From positions 1-55,601 of the IMG/VR virus record IMGVR_UViG_3300050821_007131: a stretch of 55,601 nt of DNA, one strand, 5' to 3'. Under the pieces are notes generated by a model that saw nothing but the letters and a program-made list of their open reading frames with translations, ran no database searches and was not told where the DNA came from. The DNA comes from a virus. The position numbers were made by a program, and so were the translations under genes. Shown here in pieces: positions 33,804 through 41,044 of the stretch; within the stretch, counting starts at the first letter, position 1, and each line of letters opens with the position of its first letter.

Positions 33804-35038
33804 AACGCATAACTGTCCAAAACGTCAAAACGATCAGTGACTGCAATTTAGATCTCAATGGCTCTACCGCTATAGTAACCGCAGGGAATAACAAAGGTAA
33901 AACATCTCTACTTCGATCGTTAATGGATCGAATGAGAAGTATAAAACCAGAACGTATTTTGCGTCAAGGAGAGAAAGACGGGTTTTATGAAATGGAGTTG
34001 ACTACAGGAGAAAAATTTCGTTGGCAGTTTGAAGATAAACCATCTGGACTAAAAGAAAAGCTTATCTTCATAACAGAAAAGAATATCCCTGCATCGCTTA
34101 CAAAGGAAATAAGTTCTTTCTATTTCCCGAAAGTCTTCGATGTAGATTCTTTTTTAGAGCAAACTCCAGCATTAAAGAAAAAGCAATTAGAAAAAATTGC
34201 CGGTATCGATTTTACGGAAATCGACAGGCTGATAAAAGAGGCGAGAGAAAATCGTGCATACCTTAATAAAAAGGTTGCGGAAGATTACGCAAAGCTTGGT
34301 ACATATGATCCAAAGCTTGGCTTAACACCTGACCCAACAATCGAATCTGTTAGAACAGAACTGGCAATGGTCAGTACGCATAATGAAAAGATAAAGGGAT
34401 TCAAACTTCGTTTAACTGAAAAGGAATCATCTTTATCTAAATGCAAGCAAAGAATTTCGGTTCTTAAGAAAGAGTTAGAAGAAGCTGAGCAAGAAGCAAT
34501 GCAACTAGAGACGGATATTGATAAAGGGAATAACATCTTGAAGGATGAAAAATGGCAACCAAAAGATGAAAGTTTCGTCAACGACCTCAACCTTAAAATC
34601 GGTGCTCTTGTAAAGAAGAATAAATCGATTGAAGAAAACCAAAAGGCATTTGAACAGCAAAAAACATACGACAAAACAGTCGAGAATCAAAAGATTGCAG
34701 AAAACGAAGTCAAAAAATTGGAAGAATCAAAAACGGATTCTATAAAAAATGCATCTTCTTTACCAGAAGGATTTGGTTTTTCTGACGAAGGCATTACATA
34801 CAACGGATTCGAATTCACAAAAGAACAACTAAGTCAGTCCAAGATATATATAGCTGCATTAAAGCTTGCTACATTGGGTCTTGGCGAAGTTCGATCTATT
34901 CATTTTGATGCAGCAGCTTTGGATAAAAATTCATTACAAGAAATTCTTTCTTGGGCAAATGAAAATGATCTGCAATTGCTAATTGAGCGACCAGATTATG
35001 AAGGCGGAGAAATTGAATATCAAATTATCGAAAACTAA
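33788..35038 (+). CDS. SMC/RecF-like ATPase, 416 aa
   Basis: The N terminus (RITVQNVKTISDCNLDLNG) and Walker A AGNNKGKTSLL near residues 37-47 are typical of SMC/RecF/RecN N-terminal ATPase halves. A coiled coil spans about residues 190-320. The C-terminal part is short and lacks an obvious signature motif or Walker B, so the ATPase may be incomplete or degenerate, as in phage SbcC-like variants. It lies between the annealase and DnaA-like genes, suggesting a role in DNA end processing or repair. Confidence 0.65.
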   Translation: MASKIKRITVQNVKTISDCNLDLNGSTAIVTAGNNKGKTSLLRSLMDRMRSIKPERILRQGEKDGFYEMELTTGEKFRWQFEDKPSGLKEKLIFITEKNIPASLTKEISSFYFPKVFDVDSFLEQTPALKKKQLEKIAGIDFTEIDRLIKEARENRAYLNKKVAEDYAKLGTYDPKLGLTPDPTIESVRTELAMVSTHNEKIKGFKLRLTEKESSLSKCKQRISVLKKELEEAEQEAMQLETDIDKGNNILKDEKWQPKDESFVNDLNLKIGALVKKNKSIEENQKAFEQQKTYDKTVENQKIAENEVKKLEESKTDSIKNASSLPEGFGFSDEGITYNGFEFTKEQLSQSKIYIAALKLATLGLGEVRSIHFDAAALDKNSLQEILSWANENDLQLLIERPDYEGGEIEYQIIEN

Positions 35039-35646
35039 TGACAGAAAGACGTTATTATAAGAGATGGTTGCCTTGGGAAATAATGTATCTGACAATGAAC
35101 TACGAAAAGTTAGATCATTCTGAAATTGCAAATCATCTCAAAAGAAAAGTAGATTCGATAAGAAGCAAAGCGGATGAATTAGGAATACAATTGAGTAAAG
35201 AAGAAGTTGAAAAGAGACGTAGAAAGGGATTTGAGAAATACTTAGAAGAAAGAAAAGTAAAAAGAATATTCAAAGGATATAATATAAACTCAATTGTATT
35301 TCTTTCATATCTGGAAAAACAAAAATATTACAAAACAAGAATCCTACCTCTTGAAACTGTTTGGAATGATATTTGTGAATCAATGGGTGTAGACCCAGTA
35401 TTCGCAAGAAGTAAATCAAGAAAAAGAGAATTTAGTTTTTGTCGACAGATTTTTTGTTACATAATTAAACGAAATTACGGCAACAAATATTCATTAGATG
35501 ATATTGCTTCTTTCATTGGGAGAGAGGATCATACAACGGCGATGCATGGTATAAAAGTAATAAGGGACGGTATAAAATCCAAAGACCCTCAATTTTTAAA
35601 AGAGTGGTATCTGTTCTTAAGTAAAACGAAAATTTACAAAGCGTGA
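35038..35646 (+). CDS. HTH-DnaA domain IV fusion, 202 aa
   Basis: Residues 8-50 (RWLPWEIMYLTMNYEKLDHSEIANHL) look like a SANT/Myb-like HTH. Residues about 125-180 match DnaA domain IV: SRKREFSFCRQIF and the signature GREDHTTAMHGIKVI, the DnaA-box-binding helix-turn-helix. There is no AAA+ domain between them. So it should bind DnaA boxes or a phage origin without ATPase remodelling: an origin-recognition or anti-initiator role. It is coupled to both neighbours by overlapping codons. Confidence 0.7.
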   Translation: MTERRYYKRWLPWEIMYLTMNYEKLDHSEIANHLKRKVDSIRSKADELGIQLSKEEVEKRRRKGFEKYLEERKVKRIFKGYNINSIVFLSYLEKQKYYKTRILPLETVWNDICESMGVDPVFARSKSRKREFSFCRQIFCYIIKRNYGNKYSLDDIASFIGREDHTTAMHGIKVIRDGIKSKDPQFLKEWYLFLSKTKIYKA

Positions 35647-36188
35647 CTCACAATCAATTGGAATTTTGTGTAATGGATGTTAGGAATATTTTATCTTGTC
35701 TTGGCGAAAATTTAACAAGAGACGGCTTATTAGATACACCAAGAAGGCATATTCGATATCTTAATGAATTCTTAACTCCCAAAGAATTCGAGTTTACTAC
35801 TTTCGAAGAAAATCATAACGAAATGGTTGTCGTTCAAGATATTGATTTCTATTCTCTATGTGAACATCATATCTTACCTTTCTTTGGCAAAGCATCTATC
35901 GCATATATCCCAAGCGGTACAATAGTGGGGTTGAGTAAGCTTCCCAGAACTGTTGAAATGTTTTCTCATCGACTACAAAATCAAGAACGAATAACTACGC
36001 AAGTCGCTGATTTTATCAATGACAAATTGAATCCTAAAGGAGTTGGCGTTATCCTTAAGGCACGACATATGTGTATGGAGATGCGCGGCGTATGTAAGCC
36101 GGGCGCAATAACCACAACAAGCGCGATGCGTGGTGTTTTTTCTGAAGACATAAACGCGCGTCAAGAATTTTTAAACTTGATAAAATGA
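35643..36188 (+). CDS. folE: GTP cyclohydrolase I
   Basis: GTG start at 35643 overlapping the previous stop (GTGA). Zinc and active-site motifs are present: YSLCEHHILPFFG with Cys and His, and HMCMEMRG with the second zinc Cys. 181 aa is normal length. FolE opens GTP to 7,8-dihydroneopterin triphosphate, the first step to 7-deazaguanines (and to folate). With queD, queE and the queC-like gene downstream the 7-deazaguanine route is clearly meant. Confidence 0.93.
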   Translation: MTHNQLEFCVMDVRNILSCLGENLTRDGLLDTPRRHIRYLNEFLTPKEFEFTTFEENHNEMVVVQDIDFYSLCEHHILPFFGKASIAYIPSGTIVGLSKLPRTVEMFSHRLQNQERITTQVADFINDKLNPKGVGVILKARHMCMEMRGVCKPGAITTTSAMRGVFSEDINARQEFLNLIK

Positions 36189-36631
36189 ATTCAAAAATAA
36201 TCAGACATCGGTATAAAAATGGAATCATTTGTGAAGAAGTTATTTCTGATACTGATTTAGAAAAAGAAAGATTGATTATATTTTCGGATGAAAGTCATCC
36301 AGAAAGAAATGGAGTTTATAAAGAAACTGGAATAATTGGGTCTATAAAATTTTGTGGTGATTTGTCAGATAATAAAAACGACTTAAACATAAAACCTCTC
36401 ACAATGAAAGACGAACAATTAAACGTTGGCAATAACCTACGTGCAAGAATGGTTTCTTTGAGATCTTACATCGAGCAAGTAAAATGCGGTTTCGTAACTT
36501 TTGAGATCAAGGACAGAATGATGTCTGGAGAAATGAACAAATTTTTCCCTTACGATCAGGCCCGCGCTCAGTTTATCAGAAATCTGGAAGCAGAGTTGGT
36601 TAAATTGGAAGAAGAATACAATTCTTTATGA
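36185..36631 (+). CDS. Hypothetical protein in the deazaguanine operon, 148 aa
   Basis: Two parts can be seen: residues 1-70 beta-rich (KERLIIFSDESHPERNGVY) and residues 73-148 helical (NNLRARMVSLRSYIEQVKCG, ending in a coil). The second part could start on its own at 36404. ATGA overlaps link it to folE and to the dpdA-like gene, so it is co-translated with the modification enzymes. Role unknown. Confidence 0.6.
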   Translation: MNSKIIRHRYKNGIICEEVISDTDLEKERLIIFSDESHPERNGVYKETGIIGSIKFCGDLSDNKNDLNIKPLTMKDEQLNVGNNLRARMVSLRSYIEQVKCGFVTFEIKDRMMSGEMNKFFPYDQARAQFIRNLEAELVKLEEEYNSL

Positions 36632-37446
36632 AGTATTTCGCCGCCGTTGTTACAGATGAGGAGGTGAGCGCTTGCGTTGCGCTCCCTCCATATCGTATCC
36701 TATGTAGCTATTGGACTTTTCGAAAACAGATGAAATTAATCCAGTCTTATGTTGAAAAAGGGTATGAATTGTTCTTGGATTCCGGTGCGTTCAGTGCGGC
36801 CAACTCGGAAGCCAATATCAATTTGGACGACTATTGCCAGTATGTCCTGGAGAGCGGCGCAAGCATTTATGCAGGACTCGATGTTATCGGTGACCCAACG
36901 GCAACAATGTGCAACGTTCGATATATGGAAGAAAAATACGGGCTTAATCCTATCCCGACATTTCATATGGGAGGAAGACCAGATGAACTCAGAAACTTAT
37001 TTAGTTACCATTATATCGCTTTAGGCGGAATGGTCTTTAGTAGCGGTCGTGAAAGATATTGTGACGAAATCTGGTCCATTCTTTTAAAAGAAGCTCCAGG
37101 AATACGTGTGCATGGTTTTGGCATGACGAATATTGAATTAATGGAAAGATATCCTTGGTATAGTGTGGATAGCTCGACTTACAAAGATGGTCGTCGATTC
37201 GGACGCCCTAAGCTATTGCAACAGAATATGGAAATGATTCAAATCGATGAATCAGAATTCGGAGAGATTATGAAGAAGATGGGATATGAGAATATCGATG
37301 GAATGAAAGAAAACGAGAAGAAGAAATGGCGTTTTCTTATGGACCTTCACGGAGTCCAAGCATATAAAGTGTATGGAGCTCATTTGGCTGCACTTAATAA
37401 AACAAAGAAATTCGATTATTTAACTGCTCAGCATAAATTATTCTAA
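36628..37446 (+). CDS. dpdA: DpdA-like DNA guanine transglycosylase
   Basis: 272 aa, of the TGT/DpdA fold. FLDSGAFSA (Asp51) corresponds to the base-binding DSGGFQ motif of tRNA-guanine transglycosylase; GLDVIGDP, FHMGG and HGFGM are conserved turns; VDSSTY (Asp181) fits the nucleophile position. The zinc-binding Cys cluster of tRNA-modifying TGT is absent, as in DpdA. It should exchange guanine in phage DNA for a 7-deazaguanine base after replication. It lies between folE and queD in one operon. Subfamily not assigned. Confidence 0.85.
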   Translation: MKYFAAVVTDEEVSACVALPPYRILCSYWTFRKQMKLIQSYVEKGYELFLDSGAFSAANSEANINLDDYCQYVLESGASIYAGLDVIGDPTATMCNVRYMEEKYGLNPIPTFHMGGRPDELRNLFSYHYIALGGMVFSSGRERYCDEIWSILLKEAPGIRVHGFGMTNIELMERYPWYSVDSSTYKDGRRFGRPKLLQQNMEMIQIDESEFGEIMKKMGYENIDGMKENEKKKWRFLMDLHGVQAYKVYGAHLAALNKTKKFDYLTAQHKLF

Positions 37447-37447
37447 A

Positions 37448-37996
37448 ATGATAACAATTACGCGCTATCATGACATTTCAGCAGGACACAGAGTTTATGG
37501 CCATGAATCTAAATGTAAACATCTTCACGGCCATAATTACCGCATTCACTTTATGATAACGGCTCCTGAGCTAGATTCTACTGGACGTATTATTGACTTC
37601 AGCGTTATAAAATCCAAGCTTTGCGATTGGTTAGAGGAAAATTGGGATCACAAGACTTTATTATTTGAAAAAGATCCATTTTATATTTACTATATTAGTG
37701 AATTATGGAGAGATGATACAGAACCATCTTGGTCACCTGGAGGGATAATTGATGTCCCTTTCAACCCCACAGCGGAAAATATGGCAAAGTACCTTGTTGA
37801 AGTAATTGGCCCAAAACAATTAGAAGGAACAGGCTGTTCATTGATGGGAGCAAAAGTTGAAGAAACCGCAAAATGCAGTGCGACGTATTTGCGCCCAGAT
37901 CCTAAACTTATGGACAAGATTGAACAAATGATGACAGAAAAAATCGCAAATCCTTTAAAAGAATTATTTTCCAATATGTTAAAAGAAGAAGAATAA
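37448..37996 (+). CDS. queD: 6-carboxytetrahydropterin synthase (QueD)
   Basis: Zinc His residues lie in GHRVYGHESKCKHLHGHNY, with the catalytic Cys in SKCKH, and DHKTL plus KVEETAKCSA further on are the other family motifs. 182 aa, normal, with one internal insertion around YYISELWRDD. QueD makes 6-carboxy-5,6,7,8-tetrahydropterin from dihydroneopterin triphosphate, the substrate of QueE. One base separates it from the dpdA-like gene. Confidence 0.93.
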   Translation: MITITRYHDISAGHRVYGHESKCKHLHGHNYRIHFMITAPELDSTGRIIDFSVIKSKLCDWLEENWDHKTLLFEKDPFYIYYISELWRDDTEPSWSPGGIIDVPFNPTAENMAKYLVEVIGPKQLEGTGCSLMGAKVEETAKCSATYLRPDPKLMDKIEQMMTEKIANPLKELFSNMLKEEE

Positions 37997-38019
37997 AAAT
38001 AAATCAGTAAAATAATTTT

Positions 38020-38730
38020 ATGAAACAAGCCTGCATTCTCCTTCTATCTGGAGGTCAAGATTCGACAACATGCCTTTATTGGGCGAAAACGCAATTTGAA
38101 AAGATCTATCCTATTCTTTTCGATTATGGTCAAAAGCATAGATTAGAGATTCGATATGCATTAAAGAATGCATCAGATGCAGGAACAGAATCGCCGTATA
38201 TTATACCATGTTCTGGAGTATTTCCTGCAAACTCCAGCAGCCTAATCGACCACTCAATCGATCACAAGAAACAGCATTTAAGGAATACAGAACTACCAGC
38301 CAGCTTTACCCCAGGAAGAAATATGTTATTTCTTACGATGGCGGCAAGTTATGGTTTTTCTATTGGAGTTCACGATATTGTAACAGGGGTGTGTCAAACG
38401 GATTACAGTGGTTATCCCGATTGTCGTCAAAGCTTTATAAGTAGTATGGAAACTACCCTAGAATATGCAATGAATCCAGAATATACTTACGATAAGCCAT
38501 TCCATGATCCAATGTTCCAAATTCATACTCCGCTCATGCATATGACCAAGGCGCAAACATGGAAGATGGCAAAAGATTTGCGCTGTCTCGATATAATAAT
38601 CCAATATACGATGACGGATTACAATGGCGATCAAACGACAAATGAATGGGGAATGGGGACAGTTGATAATCCAGCAAGCGCTTTGAGAGCGAAAGGATAC
38701 TATGAAGCAAAGGAAAAAGGGTGGATATAA
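38020..38730 (+). CDS. queC: QueC-like PP-loop ATPase lacking the zinc cysteines
   Basis: PP-loop SGGQDST at residues 10-16, FTPGRNMLFLTMA near 90, and MTKAQTWKMAKDL near 175 identify QueC, which turns 7-carboxy-7-deazaguanine (CDG) into preQ0 via the amide ADG. In QueC the C-terminal TCYNG and CGxCxxC cysteines bind zinc. Here they read TDYNG (Asp200) and WGMGTVDN (about 210-217): all four Cys are gone. The enzyme may have a changed product, stop at the amide, or act only as a partner. Length is normal (236 aa). Confidence 0.82.
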   Translation: MKQACILLLSGGQDSTTCLYWAKTQFEKIYPILFDYGQKHRLEIRYALKNASDAGTESPYIIPCSGVFPANSSSLIDHSIDHKKQHLRNTELPASFTPGRNMLFLTMAASYGFSIGVHDIVTGVCQTDYSGYPDCRQSFISSMETTLEYAMNPEYTYDKPFHDPMFQIHTPLMHMTKAQTWKMAKDLRCLDIIIQYTMTDYNGDQTTNEWGMGTVDNPASALRAKGYYEAKEKGWI

Positions 38731-38763
38731 ATAAATAATTTCTTCCTAATTTATTTGTTTTAT

Positions 38764-38771
38764 TAGATTTG
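38764..38771 (+). promoter_or_regulatory. Possible -7 element before the HTH-KA gene
   Basis: TAGATTTG matches TAnnTTTG, in the 93-base gap after the QueC-like gene. A good -33 box is not seen at the right distance, so the call is weak. Confidence 0.3.
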
Positions 38772-38823
38772 TCTTGCATACCTTCAGATCTAATTCATAA
38801 AAAACTCTTTCAATTTATTTACA

Positions 38824-39378
38824 ATGGGAACAAAAGCTAAAGTTGATCCGGCAAAAGCCGAAGAGATCAAAAAGAAAAAAGAAGCAGAAGCGACTGCCGC
38901 TAAAGCTCAATCGAATCCTGCAGATGCGGTAAAAGACAACAGCCCGGATAAGTCAAAGGGAGAAGTTTTGCAGGAAGAAGGAAAGCTTGCAAAAGTTCGT
39001 CGGTTGCGCGCTGAAGGTTTTACGCGTGACCAGATTTTGAACGATCACAAGGACAATGAAGGTAATGCTTTTCACCCCACGACCGTTGCGATCCAGTGCG
39101 CGAATGTGGAAAAGAAAATGCTTAACGCATTGCCAGTAGACGCAACGGATGAAGAACGTTCGAAATGGTTGCCGCCAGCAAGGAAGCCAAGGCCGGTAAA
39201 AGAAGAAACGGCAGAAGAAAAAGCGGAAAAAGAAGCCGCCAAAGAAAAAGCCAAGGCCGATAAGATTGCGGCAAAAGAAGCAGCTAAGGCAGAAAAAGCG
39301 GCTGCAAAAAAGGCTGCACCGGCTCAGGCAACCGCGCCCGCACAGCCAGCAGAAACTCCAGCGACCGAAAAACCATAA
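38824..39378 (+). CDS. HTH protein with Lys/Ala-rich histone-like tail, 184 aa
   Basis: Residues about 55-100 (VRRLRAEGFTRDQILNDH, then HPTTVAIQCANVEKK) form a helix-turn-helix-like core related to the VYRQ family at 282, 53451 and 55307. Residues about 115-184 are a Lys/Ala/Pro tail (KAKADKIAAKEAAKAEKAAAKK) like histone H1 or bacterial DNA-compacting proteins. It sits inside the modification locus, between the queC-like gene and the transporter. It may package or mark phage DNA, or switch expression. Confidence 0.7.
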   Translation: MGTKAKVDPAKAEEIKKKKEAEATAAKAQSNPADAVKDNSPDKSKGEVLQEEGKLAKVRRLRAEGFTRDQILNDHKDNEGNAFHPTTVAIQCANVEKKMLNALPVDATDEERSKWLPPARKPRPVKEETAEEKAEKEAAKEKAKADKIAAKEAAKAEKAAAKKAAPAQATAPAQPAETPATEKP

Positions 39379-39383
39379 GAATA

Positions 39384-39905
39384 ATGAGTCGGGCATTAAC
39401 TCCTGCCCTATTAACTCTTTATCTGTTATCGTTCATAAGTGCCAATCTGTTAGTGAAACATTTTGGCGCTTATGGACTTTGGTTTTCTTCCTTATTTCTG
39501 ATTCCATTCGATTTTGTGATACGATGCTGGTTCCAAGAAAAATACGCAATCAAATTTTCCGCATTGCTTCTTGGCATGTTAGTATTGATAGCCTCCATTA
39601 TTACATATGCGTTAAACAAGAAGACGCTAAGCATAGCAATGGGAAGTATCATAGGGTTTGCATTAGGACAATTTGGCGCTACCGTTTTATATCAGCTTGT
39701 GAAAAAATCAAAATCTTGGTTCTTAAAAGTAAATAGTAGCGATCTAGTTGCAATAGTGGGGGATAGCTGCATATTTCAATTGATCGCTTTCTCGCATATC
39801 AACCCTATTGTAACCACGGGGCAAATTCTCATCAAATTTATTGGCGGTCTTTTTTGGTTCTATATCCTTTTTAAACGAGTCAAAATTCAACGATGGTTGA
39901 CGTAA
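39384..39905 (+). CDS. Queuosine precursor transporter-like (YhhQ/VUT)
   Basis: 173 aa with six predicted membrane helices. Family motifs: SANLLVKHFG near the start, FDFVIRCWFQEKY in the second helix, and SSDLVAIVGDSCIFQ in the fifth. YhhQ-type (VUT) proteins import preQ0/preQ1-type bases. The gene lies between the queC-like gene and queE, so it should feed the same base pool by salvage, in parallel to synthesis. Confidence 0.85.
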   Translation: MSRALTPALLTLYLLSFISANLLVKHFGAYGLWFSSLFLIPFDFVIRCWFQEKYAIKFSALLLGMLVLIASIITYALNKKTLSIAMGSIIGFALGQFGATVLYQLVKKSKSWFLKVNSSDLVAIVGDSCIFQLIAFSHINPIVTTGQILIKFIGGLFWFYILFKRVKIQRWLT

Positions 39906-40162
39906 GCATTCAGCAAGATCATCTTTACGAAACTTTTAAAATAACAGAGGATCAGTGCGATTATTTGCATGATCTTATCGATAAATATTTAGACGAGATT
40001 GATAAAGAAAGAATACCAGTATGTTCTGACGGTATAATTTCCACATTCTTGTCTTTCGCCAGAACAGAACAAGAGCAAGCGTATTGTTTATATCAGGCTG
40101 GTATCTTTCAGCAGATTTGTAACCAAATCGAAGAAAATCTAAAACTTGCGGAGGGAAATTGA
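39893..40162 (+). CDS. Hypothetical protein in the deazaguanine locus, 89 aa
   Basis: Small acidic helical protein (ITEDQCDYLHDLIDKYLDEIDKERI) without a recognised family. It overlaps the transporter gene by 13 bases and ends one base before queE, so it is translated with them. It may be an accessory of the modification system. Confidence 0.6.
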   Translation: MVDVSIQQDHLYETFKITEDQCDYLHDLIDKYLDEIDKERIPVCSDGIISTFLSFARTEQEQAYCLYQAGIFQQICNQIEENLKLAEGN

Positions 40163-40163
40163 A

Positions 40164-40874
40164 ATGAAAAATAACTCATTAATCGTTTCTGAGGTTTTTT
40201 ATAGCATCCAGGGGGAAGGGATAACAATGGGTGTGCCTGCTGTATTTATTCGATTAGGTGGGTGCAATTTGCTTTGCGATGGCGAATGGAGATGCGATAC
40301 GATTGAGGTCTGGAAGAAAGGGAAATCAATTGAGTTTGAGAATATCCTGCCAAAAGAATGCGTAAACGCAATTCTGAAAGGGGCGCATATTATTTTCACT
40401 GGCGGAGAACCATTATTGCAGCAATGGGCTATTTTTGATTTTATTCAATATCTTAAAGCTCGTTTAGTTTTAGATTTAATAATTGAGATAGAAACAAATG
40501 GAACAATCTTGCCATGTTGGTCATTAAGATACACAGTAAATTACTGGAATTGTAGTCCAAAACTCGGAAATAGCGGAATCGATTATGAAAAAAGAGTTAA
40601 TGAAATTGCATTAGACTCGATACAAAATTCCGGATCAAAAGGACAACATGAAACAATTTTCAAATTCGTTATCTCCAAAAAAGAGGATTGGTTAGAAATT
40701 CAAGACGAATACTCATTTTTACCTTTAAATAAAATCGTCCTAATGCCTGCTGGCGATACTCAGGAAATGCTTAATATTACCCGGCCAATGGTAATGGAAC
40801 TTTGCAAAGTTACCGGATGTAGGTATAGCGACAGATTACATATTGTTGCATGGAATAAAAAAACTGGAGTATGA
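40164..40874 (+). CDS. queE: 7-carboxy-7-deazaguanine synthase (QueE)
   Basis: Start at 40164 (ATG right after the previous TGA). Radical SAM enzyme: cluster cysteines Cys34, Cys38 and Cys44 in GCNLLCDGEWRCDT, GGEP in FTGGEPLL and IEIETNGT confirm QueE. The spacing is CX3CX5C instead of the usual CX3CX2C, with three extra residues between the second and third Cys. It converts 6-carboxytetrahydropterin to CDG, the substrate of QueC. 236 aa is normal. Confidence 0.9.
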   Translation: MKNNSLIVSEVFYSIQGEGITMGVPAVFIRLGGCNLLCDGEWRCDTIEVWKKGKSIEFENILPKECVNAILKGAHIIFTGGEPLLQQWAIFDFIQYLKARLVLDLIIEIETNGTILPCWSLRYTVNYWNCSPKLGNSGIDYEKRVNEIALDSIQNSGSKGQHETIFKFVISKKEDWLEIQDEYSFLPLNKIVLMPAGDTQEMLNITRPMVMELCKVTGCRYSDRLHIVAWNKKTGV

Positions 40875-41035
40875 AAATTCGATTTTTATTTGCACTTTTA
40901 GACGGCATGATTGGAGTTGGATTAATTTTAATTGGAATCGATTGTTGCCAATATCTAAATAAAACACATTTAGAGTCTGCTTTTTATGTTTTTTTGGTCG
41001 TGTTTGGGTATCAATTGATAACGAGAAAAAAGTAA
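40871..41035 (+). CDS. Small membrane protein, 54 aa
   Basis: ATG at 40871 overlaps the queE stop (ATGA). Two hydrophobic helices at about 4-23 and 36-50 enclose a Cys-Cys turn (DCCQY). No family is recognised. Probably an inner-membrane protein co-translated with queE. Confidence 0.55.
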   Translation: MKIRFLFALLDGMIGVGLILIGIDCCQYLNKTHLESAFYVFLVVFGYQLITRKK

Positions 41036-41044
41036 TTTATTTAT

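Noticed and set aside
34285-34674. Minus-strand ORF of 129 codons
   Set aside because: Shadow of the coiled coil in the SMC/RecF-like gene; Ser/Leu/Phe-rich artefact.
38953-39396. Minus-strand ORF of 147 codons, Cys/Phe-rich
   Set aside because: It is the mirror of the Lys/Ala-rich tail on the + strand; composition is an artefact of AAA/GCA codons.
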